Shown: positions 36,007 to 45,001, numbered from the stretch's first letter. The stretch is DNA of 58,927 nucleotides from Desulfobacterales bacterium (GCA_030688615.1 JAUYIZ010000236.1:1-58927); one strand, 5' to 3'. Program-made: numbers and translations. The notes: generated from the letters alone by a model not told the origin.

Positions 36007-36099
36007 AATTTCAATCATACGATGAACTTCCAACAAAGCAAATCCCCTCCGGGGATAACCAAAGCCCGGTCCTCAGGGCCAGGATGTTTACCCTGAAAG
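36007..36099. repeat. Direct repeat copy A flanking the 436-aa gene
   Basis: About 90 bases starting AATTTCAATCATAC, with small palindromes TCCCCTCCGGGGA and a GGTCCT-GGGCC hairpin. A near-identical block, same orientation, is at 37692-37777 on the other side of the 436-aa gene. It fills the 169-base gap between that gene and the hydrolase-like gene. Confidence 0.75.
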
Positions 36100-36147
36100 T
36101 ATATAAATGAAATCCGGATTGATTTCAATCCACCAAAAAGCAATACT

Positions 36148-37458
36148 TCAGCGGGGGTCTTGGTTTTTGGGCAGGGACTGGCGGTAGATCGTCTCGAGTT
36201 CTTGGCACGCTTTATCGAAGGTGTACAGGCAGGTCAGACGAACAAAGCTCTGTTTGACAACCACCCATCCCACCTCCAGGGCGATTCCGAGGGGCGAACC
36301 TTTCCTGAACAACCGGTAAGCCTTCAGGGGCCATTTCACCCAGCGGTAGGCGCCCCATGTCGTTCTGATAAAATTTCGCAGGGATTCGGTCAGTATGCCA
36401 TCGGCGAAAGATTTTATATCGTAAAGCGCTTCAATCCTTATGCCGTGAAATTTTTTTACCAGGGGGACTTTCTCCGTCTCACATATCGATTGGATCCAAG
36501 CCTGGCTCCTTGCCAGAATCGGCCCGAGGGCAGCTTCTTCCAGGGGATGCCCGGCGTCCGGGAAATATTTTTCGGCCACGACGCCGGCTGCTTCCCGCAC
36601 TGCCTGCTGCCAGTCTTTCAGCGTCGGGGTAGAAATAACCATGGCAGTAAAGCCCGCCAATCGACTTCGAATTGCTTTGATCCGGGGGTCTGCGACGCTG
36701 GGTTCTGAAGGCCATAAAGAGTTCAGACCTTCCAGGGTTTCTTCCAGTTCGTCCTCTTGGATCCGAAACGGTTTCCCCTGCTCCTCTTCATCGTAGGCGT
36801 AAATCGCAAGTTTGCCCAGAAACAGGTATACGTCCACCAGCAAGCACCGGGTCAGTGTGAGTATGGTCAATCGGTTCGACAGGTGGGCAACCCATAACAG
36901 GGGGTCGGGCAGAAAAACCAGGCGCAATTGAAAAATTCTCGCAATGGTCTTCTGGTAGCGTCTGTAAAATTTCATGATCCGGTACTTATTTACCCGGCTG
37001 TACCATTCATAAGCCGTACGGATATGGCGGATGCGGACCTGCTTTACCCGCTGAAATCCCGGCCGGTGAAGAATCCGCTCCAACCACTGGACCACTTCCC
37101 GGGCGCAGCTTAATAGCCGGCCGACAGTGATTCTCAGTTCGGGTTTTTCCGCGGATGGATGAAAGCAGGAAGCAATGGAACATAAATATTCCGGCAGGCC
37201 GGCCAATTCTTTCAGCTCCGGCGAGGTGGCCCGCAAGGAGCTCCGGCAATAATCCAGGACGATGGCCAGCGCCTGTTTCCTTTGCTTTCCGGCTGTTTCT
37301 ATTTCGCTTTTCAGGCCGTTTAGCTCATTGCGCAAAGAACGTCGCCAGTTTGAAATACCCCGCATCCGCCAGATGTATATCAAGCTGGCTATCGCAATGG
37401 ATAGGGCGCCATAAGCCAGCAGGCCGCGCATAAATTTCCAGGGTAACCAGGGGTCCAT
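36148..37458 (-). CDS. Unrecognised 436-aa protein with N-terminal membrane anchor
   Basis: I do not recognise a family. The first 30 residues hold one hydrophobic segment (LLAYGALSIAIASLIYIW), followed by a basic region, so the protein is probably membrane-anchored with a large cytoplasmic, helix-rich part. The rest is rich in Arg, Leu and Trp with two more weakly hydrophobic patches near residues 180-230 and 385-410. There are no nucleotide-binding or metal motifs. It ends in a charged tail. It stands alone, flanked by direct repeats at 36007 and 37692, a context that may point to acquisition as a cassette. No ribosome site of note was seen before ATG 37458. Confidence 0.65.
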   Translation of the reverse strand: MDPWLPWKFMRGLLAYGALSIAIASLIYIWRMRGISNWRRSLRNELNGLKSEIETAGKQRKQALAIVLDYCRSSLRATSPELKELAGLPEYLCSIASCFHPSAEKPELRITVGRLLSCAREVVQWLERILHRPGFQRVKQVRIRHIRTAYEWYSRVNKYRIMKFYRRYQKTIARIFQLRLVFLPDPLLWVAHLSNRLTILTLTRCLLVDVYLFLGKLAIYAYDEEEQGKPFRIQEDELEETLEGLNSLWPSEPSVADPRIKAIRSRLAGFTAMVISTPTLKDWQQAVREAAGVVAEKYFPDAGHPLEEAALGPILARSQAWIQSICETEKVPLVKKFHGIRIEALYDIKSFADGILTESLRNFIRTTWGAYRWVKWPLKAYRLFRKGSPLGIALEVGWVVVKQSFVRLTCLYTFDKACQELETIYRQSLPKNQDPR

Positions 37459-37547
37459 TTTTCAAGGGCCTCTTTATTCAGACATAGAAAACCTGGTCCT
37501 TTGGGCCAGGTCAGGGATAGATGGCTCTGCCATGGCGTTTTGGGTAT

Positions 37548-37697
37548 GAAATTACAAATTCCAAGCACCAAATTACAAACAAATCTCAAATTCCAATATT
37601 CAATGACCCCAACCTTCCGGGACGAGACATCGTTTGGATTTTCGAATTTTGGTCATTGGGAATTGTTTGGTATTTGTAATTTGCTATTTGGAATTTC
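37548..37697. repeat. Large AT-rich intergenic palindrome
   Basis: The left arm (AATTACAAATTCCAAGCACC and on) and right arm (TATTTGTAATTTGCTATTTG and on) are inverted relatives of each other, separated by about 40 bases. Elements of this exact flavour occur in many environmental bacterial genomes, but their function is unknown. Its right end joins directly to direct-repeat copy B. Confidence 0.75.
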
Positions 37698-37777
37698 AAT
37701 CATACCATGAACTTCCAACAAAACAAATCCCCTCCGGGGATAACCAAAGCCTGGTCCTGAGGGCCAGGATATTTACT
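37692..37777. repeat. Direct repeat copy B flanking the 436-aa gene
   Basis: Matches copy A at 36007-36099 in the same orientation over roughly 85 bases with few differences. A third, short relative (CCTGGTCCTTTGGGCCAGG, about 37495-37513) lies just upstream of the 436-aa gene start. Confidence 0.72.
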
Positions 37778-37792
37778 TTCTGCAAGGGTGTT

Positions 37793-38419
37793 TCACATTT
37801 GCCGTGCGAAAGGATTTGTACGCCGTTCCCTGCCGATCGTGGTCTCGGGGCCGTGGCCTGAAAGGACCCGCACGTCATCTCCTAACGGAAACAGCCTGTT
37901 TTGGATACTGGAAATGAGGGTGTCATAATCTCCACCTTGAAAATCGGTGCGTCCGATGGAGCCGGCAAAGAGCGTGTCTCCGGCAAAAACACACGTGTCC
38001 GTGGCAAGTGATACGCCCCCTGGTGTATGTCCGGGGGTATGGATCACTTGCAGTGAGATGTCTCCGACGACAATGACCGCGCCGTCATCGAGGGTTTGAT
38101 CCGGCGGCGGGGAATTTTCCGCGGACAGGCCCCAGACAGAGGCGCTGTCGGACAGTGTTGCCAGCATGTGCGCATCCAGGGCGTGGATTAAAAGGTCGGC
38201 CCGGGTGGCGTCCTTCATTTTCTTGTTCGCAGCCACATGGTCAAAATGGCCATGGGTGTTGATGATATATTTTACCTTTAACCCGGCTTCCGCCAGGGTG
38301 AAAAGTATCCTGTCGGCATCATCCCCCGGATCGATAACCGCAGCCTCTCCGGTTCGTTCACACCCTAAAATAAAGCAGTTTGCCATAATCGGTCCAACGA
38401 CCAGATCCTTGATAATCAA
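37793..38419 (-). CDS. MBL-fold metallo-hydrolase, glyoxalase II-like
   Basis: A 208-aa metallo-beta-lactamase-fold hydrolase. The metal motif THGHFDH supplies the HXHXDH signature, later ligands are in HTPGHTPGG and GHGPETTIGRE, and CVFAGDTLFAGSIGRTD is the conserved Asp region. Overall it is like short glyoxalase II or persulfide dioxygenase-type enzymes; residue details cannot separate hydroxyacylglutathione hydrolase from related thioesterases. GGGAGG precedes ATG 38419. Immediately upstream is a truncated mobile-element end (38433-38461). Confidence 0.9.
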   Translation of the reverse strand: MIIKDLVVGPIMANCFILGCERTGEAAVIDPGDDADRILFTLAEAGLKVKYIINTHGHFDHVAANKKMKDATRADLLIHALDAHMLATLSDSASVWGLSAENSPPPDQTLDDGAVIVVGDISLQVIHTPGHTPGGVSLATDTCVFAGDTLFAGSIGRTDFQGGDYDTLISSIQNRLFPLGDDVRVLSGHGPETTIGRERRTNPFARQM

Positions 38420-38432
38420 AATATCCTCCCGT

Positions 38433-38461
38433 AACGAAATTGAGCATTTTCCAAAGGTCTC
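38433..38461. mobile_element. Truncated end of a type A MITE-like element
   Basis: Twenty-nine bases ending CATTTTCCAAAGGTCTC match the end of the copy at 56927-57068 with one difference. The rest of the element and the other end are missing. The terminal bases provide part of the stop codon of the 82-aa gene to its right. Confidence 0.7.
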
Positions 38462-38708
38462 AGGTTTTTTTCACTCTGTTTTGGGCTTTCGCAATCAGCG
38501 CCACCAGGGTGCCTATCTTCTGTTCCGGCTCGTGATTCAAAAGCGCACTGAAACTGTCTTCCGACAGGTCTGACTTCAGATAGGACACCACATCAAAATG
38601 TTCCCACCAGCAGTCGATAATTTTACCGCAGGGAAGTTCATTGTCGCTGCAATGGCGGCAGTATTGAAATGTCACCGAATGTCCCAGGCGGGGGCATCGG
38701 CGTTTCAT
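38460..38708 (-). CDS. Small Cys-rich protein of unknown function
   Basis: An 82-aa protein with six cysteines in the N-terminal half ([33 protein letters not shown]), probably a metal-binding module, followed by a helical region. I know no function. It overlaps the trpB2 stop by four bases (ATGA-type overlap at 38705-38708), so it is likely co-transcribed with it. Its TGA stop is made partly from the mobile-element remnant at 38433-38461, so the original C-terminus may have been longer. Confidence 0.7.
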   Translation of the reverse strand: MKRRCPRLGHSVTFQYCRHCSDNELPCGKIIDCWWEHFDVVSYLKSDLSEDSFSALLNHEPEQKIGTLVALIAKAQNRVKKT

Positions 38709-40081
38709 CGGCTCTTTAAAAGTTGCGGTTTGGGAAATTTCTCGAAAATCTTTTCGGATTCCAGGATATCCTTGTCCGTCAAATCAAAATTCGTCAACGC
38801 TCCGCTGAAATATTTTTCATAAGCCGACAGGTCGAGAAGGCCGTGCCCGCTGAAGTTGACCAGGATCACTTTTTCCTTTCCTTCTTCCTTGGCCTTTTTG
38901 GCTTCATTGATGACTTCAGCCAGGGCATGGGTGGTCTCCGGAGCCGGGATGATTCCTTCCGTTCTGGCAAACAGAACTCCTGCTTCATATGCAGCCAGTT
39001 GCGAAATGGATCGCGGGGTGATGATCCCTTCCGTGATCAGCTGGCTTACGGTGGGCGCCATCCCGTGATACCGGAGTCCTCCGGCGTGAAATGGCGGCGG
39101 CACAAAAGCATGCCCCAGGCTGTGCATCGGCAGCAGCGGCGTATAGCCGGCGGTGTCCCCGTGGTCATAAACAAAGGGCGCCTTGGTCATGGTGGGGCAG
39201 GCAGCGGGCTCGACCGGATAAATTTCAACCGCCTTTCCGTTCATCTTATCCAATACGAAGGGAAAGGCGATACCGGCAAAATTGCTTCCGCCGCCGGCGC
39301 AGCCGATGATCACGTCCGGGTACTTGCCGATTTTGTCCAGTTGTTTCCTGGCTTCAAGCCCGATGATCGTCTGATGCAGCATCACATGATTCAGAACACT
39401 TCCCAGGGAATATCTGGACTCGCCGGTCGTATCGCTCACCGCCGCTTCCACCGCTTCGCTGATGGCAATTCCGAGGCTTCCGGGTGTGTCGGGATCTTTC
39501 TTCAGCGCATCACGGCCGGCGTTGGTTTCCGGGCTGGGACTCGGGATGCAGGTCGCCCCCCAGGTCTCCATCATCGCTTTCCGATACGGTTTCTGATCAA
39601 AGCTGACCCGGACCATAAAGACTTTGCATTCCAGCCCGAACTGGGAACATGCAAAGGCCAGGGCGCTTCCCCACTGGCCGGCGCCGGTTTCCGTGACCAT
39701 TTTTTTGATGCCGAAAGCTTTGTTGTAATATGCCTGGGGGACAGCGGTATTGGGTTTGTGGCTGCCCGGAGGACTCACGCTTTCATTTTTGTAATAAATC
39801 TTTGCCGGGGTGCCCAGAGCTTTTTCAAGGTTAAGTGCCCGGACCAATGGGGATGGACGCCAGATACGCAATATGCCCAACACTTCTTGGGGGATGTCAA
39901 TCCATCTTTGCGTACTTACTTCCTGTTCGATCAAGTTCATGGGAAATACCGGTGCAAGCATTTCGGGACCGATGGGTTTCCCGTCCGGCCCCAGAGGCGG
40001 GTTCATCTTGATGTCGGCTAAAATATTGTACCATTGCCTCGGCATCTCATCTTCGGTCAAAAACACCTTTCTTGCTTCCAT
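38705..40081 (-). CDS. trpB: Tryptophan synthase beta chain, TrpB2 type
   Basis: A 458-aa PLP enzyme joining indole and serine to tryptophan. The long N-terminal part ([20 protein letters not shown]) and length mark the TrpB2 group, which can work without TrpA. The PLP lysine is in [15 protein letters not shown], the substrate loop [15 protein letters not shown] and the glycine-rich phosphate loop [11 protein letters not shown] are intact. ATG 40081 follows AAGGAG; a longer frame runs through nusB sequence in another frame and is false. It lies 10 bases after nusB, with no other trp genes nearby. Confidence 0.93.
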   Translation of the reverse strand: MEARKVFLTEDEMPRQWYNILADIKMNPPLGPDGKPIGPEMLAPVFPMNLIEQEVSTQRWIDIPQEVLGILRIWRPSPLVRALNLEKALGTPAKIYYKNESVSPPGSHKPNTAVPQAYYNKAFGIKKMVTETGAGQWGSALAFACSQFGLECKVFMVRVSFDQKPYRKAMMETWGATCIPSPSPETNAGRDALKKDPDTPGSLGIAISEAVEAAVSDTTGESRYSLGSVLNHVMLHQTIIGLEARKQLDKIGKYPDVIIGCAGGGSNFAGIAFPFVLDKMNGKAVEIYPVEPAACPTMTKAPFVYDHGDTAGYTPLLPMHSLGHAFVPPPFHAGGLRYHGMAPTVSQLITEGIITPRSISQLAAYEAGVLFARTEGIIPAPETTHALAEVINEAKKAKEEGKEKVILVNFSGHGLLDLSAYEKYFSGALTNFDLTDKDILESEKIFEKFPKPQLLKSR

Positions 40082-40091
40082 AATCTGCTCC

Positions 40092-40550
40092 TTACATTTG
40101 ATTGGTATGATTGGCGCGATTTTCCCTGTCATTTTCAAGTTCGTTTTTTTCCATGGCGATGCGGATGCTGTCAAGTATGCCGTTGATGAAAGCACCGGAA
40201 TCGTCGTTGCCGTATTTTTTCCCGACATCGATGGCTTCGTTGATGGACACCTTGGGCGGAATATCTTTGCAAAACAGCATTTCAAACACGGCGATCCTGA
40301 TAATGTTCCGGTCCACACAGGACATCCGTTTGATTTTCCAGTGACTGGAAAAACGCTCGATGATCCGGTCGATCCGGGGCTGCATATCCATGACACCCTG
40401 GGATAGCGTATAAAAAAACGGGTCCACTTTTTTTGCAACCATAAAGTTGTTACAGTAAAGTGTCAACATGTCCCCGGAAAGGTTCTGGGCCATGTCCATA
40501 AAAAAGAGGGCCTGCATGGCAAGTTCTCTGGAGCGACGACGACTGCTCAT
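40092..40550 (-). CDS. nusB: Transcription antitermination factor NusB
   Basis: NusB binds boxA RNA with NusE (ribosomal protein S10) and promotes antitermination in rRNA operons. The 152-aa helical protein begins [17 protein letters not shown] and contains [15 protein letters not shown] and [28 protein letters not shown], all classic. Its length is slightly greater than the E. coli form because of a charged, Asn-rich tail. It follows ribH by two bases, the common ribH-nusB arrangement, and precedes trpB2. Confidence 0.96.
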   Translation of the reverse strand: MSSRRRSRELAMQALFFMDMAQNLSGDMLTLYCNNFMVAKKVDPFFYTLSQGVMDMQPRIDRIIERFSSHWKIKRMSCVDRNIIRIAVFEMLFCKDIPPKVSINEAIDVGKKYGNDDSGAFINGILDSIRIAMEKNELENDRENRANHTNQM

Positions 40551-40552
40551 GG

Positions 40553-41026
40553 TTACGCTTGGTCGAAAAGTTCGACCAGATTGGCCATTTCAACCGCCGC
40601 CATTGCCGCGCTCCAGCCTTTATTGCCGGCTTTTGTTCCTGCCCGCTCAATGGCCTGCTCGATGGTATCGGTCGTAAGGACGCCAAAGATAACCGGGATT
40701 TGCGATTCCAGGCCCACCATGGCCACCCCCTTGGATACTTCGGCGCTGACGTATTCAAAATGCGGCGTGGCCCCACGGATCACGGCGCCGAGGCAAATAA
40801 CGGCGTGGTAGGTGCCCTTGCAGGCAAGTTTTTTTGCCATGAAGGGGATTTCAAACGACCCGGGCACTTTGACGATTACAATGTCGTCCTCCAAGGCGCC
40901 GGTGCGCAGCAGGGCGTCCACCGCGCCGCTGACGAGCTTGTCCGTGATAAAATCGTTGAATCGGCTGGCGACCAGAGCAAACCTCTTTCCTTTGGCAAGG
41001 AGCTTGGCTTCCATGATTTTGGGCAT
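40553..41026 (-). CDS. ribH: 6,7-dimethyl-8-ribityllumazine synthase RibH
   Basis: This enzyme condenses the pyrimidine intermediate with 3,4-dihydroxy-2-butanone 4-phosphate to make the riboflavin precursor, usually as a 60-mer or pentamer. The 157-aa protein has the ribityl-binding segments [14 protein letters not shown] and [15 protein letters not shown], and [14 protein letters not shown] with the catalytic histidine. Length is normal. AGGAGG-like bases precede ATG 41026. It is in the riboflavin cluster with ribBA, ribE and ribD. Confidence 0.97.
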   Translation of the reverse strand: MPKIMEAKLLAKGKRFALVASRFNDFITDKLVSGAVDALLRTGALEDDIVIVKVPGSFEIPFMAKKLACKGTYHAVICLGAVIRGATPHFEYVSAEVSKGVAMVGLESQIPVIFGVLTTDTIEQAIERAGTKAGNKGWSAAMAAVEMANLVELFDQA

Positions 41027-41130
41027 ACGTTCCCTCCTGATTTTGTGATGATTTCCTGATGCCTGCGACCTGAATTACCTTAAAACTTAAATCTTAAAAC
41101 TTAAACCTCGAACTTTAGTTCGTTATTATT

Positions 41131-42345
41131 TCACGGCACCACATCCATGTTCAACAGATGGCCCATCTTGGACTTTTTGCAGGACAGATAATTTTTGTTA
41201 AACTCGTTGGGTTTAATTTCTATGGGAACCTGTTCGACGAGTTTAAGGCCATATCCCTCCAGTCCGACCATTTTTTTGGGATTGTTGGTCATGAGCCGCA
41301 TCTGTTTGACGCCCAGATCCACCAGGATCTGCGCGCCGATGCCGTAATTTCTCAGATCCGGTTTAAACCCCAGTTCTTCGTTGGCTTCGACGGTATCCAG
41401 GCCCCCGTCCTGAAGCGCATAGGCCTTGATCTTGTTCACCAGGCCGATTCCCCGGCCTTCCTGGCGGATATAAAGCAGGACGCCGTTTCCCTCTTCTTCC
41501 ATTTTTTCCATGGCCGTATGCAGTTGATCGCCGCAGTCGCAGCGCAGAGAGCCGAAAACATCCCCGGTAAGGCACTCGGAATGCACCCGGACGAGAATGG
41601 GCCGCTCCGGATCAATTTCGCCTTTGATTAAAGCGATGTGCAGCAGGTCGTCCACCTCATTTTCATAAACGACCGTCTTGAAATCCCCTGAGTAACAGGT
41701 GGGGATGAGGGTTTCCGCCGTCCTTTTCACGAAGGACTCGGTGCGCATCCGGTATTCGATCAGATCGGCAATGGTGCAGATGCCCATGCCGTGCTTCTGG
41801 CTGAATTTTTCAAGGGTCGGCATGCGGGCCATGGTCCCGTCTTCATCCATAATTTCGCAGATGACCCCGGCAGGCTTCATGCCTGCCAGGCGGGCCAGAT
41901 CCACGGATCCTTCCGTCTGCCCGGTACGGACGATAACGCCCCCGTTTCTGCTTCTTAAGGGAAATATGTGACCGGGCCTGACCAGGTCCTCGGGTTTTGC
42001 ATCGTCCGCAATGGCGGTCAGGATGGTGGTGGCGCGATCCGCGGCGGAGATCCCGGTAGTCACGCCGCACCGGGCTTCGATGGACACAGTAAAACCGGTT
42101 TCAAACCGCGAAGTGTTGTTCTCCACCATCATGGGCAGGTTGAGCGAATCGATTTTTTCGCCGGTCAAAGCCAGACAGATAAGTCCCCGGCCATGTTTTG
42201 CCATGAAATTTATATCTTCGGGCCTGACTTTTTCTGCGGCCATCATCAGGTCCCCTTCGTTTTCACGATCTTCATCGTCAACCAGAATGACCATGCGGCC
42301 CTGTTTGACTTCCTTTATGGCCTCATCAATGGGAAGTAGCGGCAT
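41131..42345 (-). CDS. ribBA: Bifunctional DHBP synthase / GTP cyclohydrolase II RibBA
   Basis: Two riboflavin enzymes in one 404-aa chain. Residues 1 to about 200 form the 3,4-dihydroxy-2-butanone 4-phosphate synthase (VDDEDRENEGDLMMAAE, ISAADRATTI, RPGHIFPLRSRNGG), and residues from about 205 form GTP cyclohydrolase II (VRVHSECLTGDVFGSLRCDCG with three zinc cysteines, RQEGRGIGLVNKIKAY, NNPKKM). All catalytic landmarks are intact, so both halves look active. It lies between ribE and ribH. A 105-base gap before ribH is the only sizeable break in this part of the operon. Confidence 0.97.
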   Translation of the reverse strand: MPLLPIDEAIKEVKQGRMVILVDDEDRENEGDLMMAAEKVRPEDINFMAKHGRGLICLALTGEKIDSLNLPMMVENNTSRFETGFTVSIEARCGVTTGISAADRATTILTAIADDAKPEDLVRPGHIFPLRSRNGGVIVRTGQTEGSVDLARLAGMKPAGVICEIMDEDGTMARMPTLEKFSQKHGMGICTIADLIEYRMRTESFVKRTAETLIPTCYSGDFKTVVYENEVDDLLHIALIKGEIDPERPILVRVHSECLTGDVFGSLRCDCGDQLHTAMEKMEEEGNGVLLYIRQEGRGIGLVNKIKAYALQDGGLDTVEANEELGFKPDLRNYGIGAQILVDLGVKQMRLMTNNPKKMVGLEGYGLKLVEQVPIEIKPNEFNKNYLSCKKSKMGHLLNMDVVP

Positions 42346-42411
42346 ATATGTATTGTCTCCTGACCCGGCAAGCCGGAATAAGCAACGAACAGAAGTTCGT
42401 TGTAATACTTG

Positions 42412-43077
42412 TTATAGAAAGCCCGATCTGGCAAGCAACTGCATGTCTATGGATGCTTTCGGAGGGCCTGTCCCTTCCTTTCCTTCAGGTTTTCTTGAAA
42501 TAAAACGCGCAACATACTTGCCGAGCATGTCTGTTTCAATATTCACGGGGTCGCCGTTTTTTTTCTCCTGGATCGTGGTAACCCTTGACGTATGTGGGAT
42601 GATACTGACCTCAAAACTGTCCTGGCGGCAAATGTTGACGGTCAGGCTGATGCCGTCCAGCGCAACCGATCCTTTGGGTATCATATAGTCCAGAATAGAT
42701 CCGGGCGCCTGGACGGTAAAAATGACGGCATTGCCCTGGACCTTCCGGCTCCGGATGGTCCCCGTGCCGTCGATGTGGCCGGAAACCAGATGTCCGTCCA
42801 ATCGATCCGAAAGACGCAAAGCGCGCTCCAGGTTGACCCGGGATCCGATTTTGGCCCTGCCGAAAGTGGTCCTGGCAAGGGTTTCCGGCGACACGTCAAC
42901 CTCAAAGTGCTTTGCTTCAAGCGTCACAACGGTCAGACAGGCCCCGTTCACGGCGATGCTGTCGCCGAGGGCTGTTCGGTCCAGCGTAAAATCGGACTTG
43001 ATGCCCAACCGCATCCCCTGTCCGGCCGGTTTTATGGCCGTGATGGAGCCTATCCCTTCGATGATTCCCGTAAACAT
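42412..43077 (-). CDS. ribE: Riboflavin synthase alpha chain RibE
   Basis: Dismutates two lumazine molecules into riboflavin. The 221-aa protein has the expected two lumazine-binding repeats: MFTGIIEGIGSI opening the first, and DGHLVSGHIDGTGTI opening the second, with the paired GDSIAVNGACLTV and GSVALDGISLTVN loops. The start MFTGIIEG is the invariant N-terminus, so ATG 43077 is secure. The 304-base gap upstream holds a dispersed repeat split by a mobile element, which separates this gene from ribD. Confidence 0.97.
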   Translation of the reverse strand: MFTGIIEGIGSITAIKPAGQGMRLGIKSDFTLDRTALGDSIAVNGACLTVVTLEAKHFEVDVSPETLARTTFGRAKIGSRVNLERALRLSDRLDGHLVSGHIDGTGTIRSRKVQGNAVIFTVQAPGSILDYMIPKGSVALDGISLTVNICRQDSFEVSIIPHTSRVTTIQEKKNGDPVNIETDMLGKYVARFISRKPEGKEGTGPPKASIDMQLLARSGFL

Positions 43078-43100
43078 ACTGATAAAGCCATTAAAATTTA

Positions 43101-43362
43101 GACAGGATCAACAGGATTTATGGGATTTTTTTAAAAAATATCTTGTCAATCCAGTTAATCTTGTCAAAGAGTCCTTGAGACCTTTGCAAAACCCCCTATT
43201 TTGCCCGATTTCTGTGTCAGGCTCAAATTTTAATCCTCAAAATACTCAATGTATTCCTCCGGTTAAAATTTTTGCCTTCCTTGAACTCGAACAAAATTTG
43301 ACATTTTTCAAAGGTCTCTCCTTGCATTTATGTCCAAACATTTTTGAGCTTATTAGTAATTC
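43101..43362. repeat. GACAGGAT repeat copy 2, split by a MITE
   Basis: The pieces 43101-43176 and 43324-43362 together match the continuous block at 56617-56731. Between them lies the 142-bp element at 43177-43318 plus one copy of its TCCTT target duplication. This makes the 56617 block a near-perfect empty-site control. The repeat sits in the ribD-ribE gap. Confidence 0.85.
43177..43318. mobile_element. 142-bp MITE-like element, type A, copy 2
   Basis: Ends GAGACCTTTGCAAAA and TTTTTCAAAGGTCTC are inverted repeats; flanks are TCCTT on both sides (43172-43176 and 43319-43323). The interior is nearly identical to copy 1. It is inserted into a GACAGGAT-family repeat between ribD and ribE. There is no open reading frame of note. 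Confidence 0.92.
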
Positions 43363-43381
43363 TGTCAAAGAATTCTTTCAA

Positions 43382-44515
43382 TCAACCCGGTTCCCCTGCA
43401 TACCCCTCGATCATGATATCATCGCCGAATCGCTGAACCCGGATGTCCCTGACCCGGATGCATTGATTCATCAAAGCCGGCCCGTTGCCGCTGCAGATCG
43501 GCACGCCGTCATTTCCCCCGAGAATCTTAGGCGCATAAAAGAAGTTGATTTTATCAACGATTCCGGCCTGAAAGGCCGATGCGATGACACGCCCGCCACC
43601 TTCCACCAGCAGGCTGGTTATCCCCATGGCCCCGAGCTGATCCATTAGAATATCCAGGTCGATCAGGCCATTTTCGCCGGGTGACGAGATGACTTTTACG
43701 CCCTTTTTTTCCAGGGCTGTTTTTTTTGAGTTAAACTCTTTACCGGATTTATGGCCGGCGACGACAAGTATCGTATCAGACTCGGAAGCAAGTCGCAAGA
43801 TGTTTGCATTTTCGGAAATTGAAAGGTTTGCGTCCAGAACTACCCTTCGGGGGTCTTTTCCTTCAACTGCGCCGTCAGCGCCGGACAACCGGACGGTCAG
43901 GCTCGGGTCATCCGCCTTTACGGTGCCGATTCCCACCATGACGGCATCCACCGCATGCCTCAGTTGATGGACAAACCTTCTGGCTTCGGGGCCGGACACC
44001 CACCGGGAGTCACCGGTTTTCGTGGCGATCTGGCCGTCCAGCGTTGCAGCGCATTTCACGATGACAAAGGGTCGCCGGGTCCGGATGAATTTGATGAAGC
44101 TTTCGTTCATACGTTCCGCGGTTTCCCGGCAGACCCCGACGCACACCTGGACATGCCTGTCCCTTAAGTATGCGATGCCTCCTCCCTTGACATCCGGATT
44201 GGGATCCTCCATGGCCACCACGACCCGCTTGAGGCCGGACTGTAGAATTTTTTCGGTGCAGGGCGGCGTTCGTCCCTCATGGTTGCAGGGCTCCAGCGTT
44301 ACATAGAGCGTGGCGCCCCTGGAACGGTCCCCGGCATCGTCTATGGCATTGACTTCGGCATGGGCTTTACCGGCGGCCATGTGAAAGCCCTTGCCGACCA
44401 CCCGGTCGTCATTGACCACCACAGCGCCCACCAGGGGATTGGGCGACGTGAAGCCCTGTCCCTTCCGGGCAAGGTCAAGGGCCATCTGCATATAGTGATC
44501 ATCGTTCATATTCAC
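43382..44515 (-). CDS. ribD: Bifunctional riboflavin deaminase/reductase RibD
   Basis: Performs the deamination and reduction steps that follow GTP cyclohydrolase II. In the 377-aa chain the N-terminal CMP-deaminase-like domain shows HAEVNAIDDAG and the zinc motif EPCNHEGRTPPC; the C-terminal dihydrofolate-reductase-like domain has GDSRWVSGPEARRFVHQLR, VDAVMVGIGTV and LVEGGGRVIASAF. Both halves look complete. The gene sits 10 bases after nrdR. Downstream the operon continues after a 304-base repeat-filled gap. Confidence 0.97.
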   Translation of the reverse strand: MNMNDDHYMQMALDLARKGQGFTSPNPLVGAVVVNDDRVVGKGFHMAAGKAHAEVNAIDDAGDRSRGATLYVTLEPCNHEGRTPPCTEKILQSGLKRVVVAMEDPNPDVKGGGIAYLRDRHVQVCVGVCRETAERMNESFIKFIRTRRPFVIVKCAATLDGQIATKTGDSRWVSGPEARRFVHQLRHAVDAVMVGIGTVKADDPSLTVRLSGADGAVEGKDPRRVVLDANLSISENANILRLASESDTILVVAGHKSGKEFNSKKTALEKKGVKVISSPGENGLIDLDILMDQLGAMGITSLLVEGGGRVIASAFQAGIVDKINFFYAPKILGGNDGVPICSGNGPALMNQCIRVRDIRVQRFGDDIMIEGYAGEPG

Positions 44516-44525
44516 GTACTCAATG

Positions 44526-44981
44526 CTACTGGTGGGTCAGAAGATTCTTGAGTTCAGCTACAAAATCGTTCACGTCTTTAAATTCCCTGTAGACCGAAGC
44601 AAATCTTACATAGGCAACATCATCGAGCTCGTGGAGTTTTGCCATAATTTTTTCGCCGACAGTTGAAGCTGGGGTCTCCTTGGCGCCGCTTTCCCTCAGG
44701 TCCCGCTCCAGTTCATCCAGGAACTCTTCGATGATATTGATGCTGATATTGCGTTTTTCACAGGCCCGCAGGACACCTGAACGGACTTTCTCACGGCTGA
44801 AGGCCTCGCGCCGCCCGTCTTTTTTAATAATCATCAGCGGAATTTCGTCCATATGCTCATAGGTCGTGAATCTCCGGGCGCATTCGACGCACTCTCTTCG
44901 CCTTCGAATGACATTTCCTTCCTTGCTCAGCCGCGAGTCAATGACCTTGTTGTTCAAATCTCCACAAAATGGACATTTCAT
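44526..44981 (-). CDS. nrdR: Transcriptional repressor NrdR
   Basis: NrdR represses ribonucleotide reductase genes in response to ATP/dATP. The 151-aa protein has an N-terminal zinc ribbon with Cys3, Cys6, Cys31 and Cys34 and the DNA-contacting RRRREC region, then an ATP-cone domain (residues about 50-140; [22 protein letters not shown]). Length is the family norm. It is commonly next to ribD, as here, and follows the dCMP deaminase gene, linking nucleotide and riboflavin functions in one run. Confidence 0.97.
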   Translation of the reverse strand: MKCPFCGDLNNKVIDSRLSKEGNVIRRRRECVECARRFTTYEHMDEIPLMIIKKDGRREAFSREKVRSGVLRACEKRNISINIIEEFLDELERDLRESGAKETPASTVGEKIMAKLHELDDVAYVRFASVYREFKDVNDFVAELKNLLTHQ

Positions 44982-45001
44982 AGTGGCACCTTTCTTGGGT
45001 C

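Noticed and set aside
38705..40438. A longer trpB reading frame of 577 codons
   Set aside because: The first 119 codons are nusB sequence in another frame; ATG 40081 has a good ribosome site and the family's natural start.
43078..43381. A possible FMN riboswitch in the riboflavin cluster
   Set aside because: This gap and the other gaps in the cluster contain a split dispersed repeat and a mobile element, and none of the conserved FMN-riboswitch loops could be recognised.
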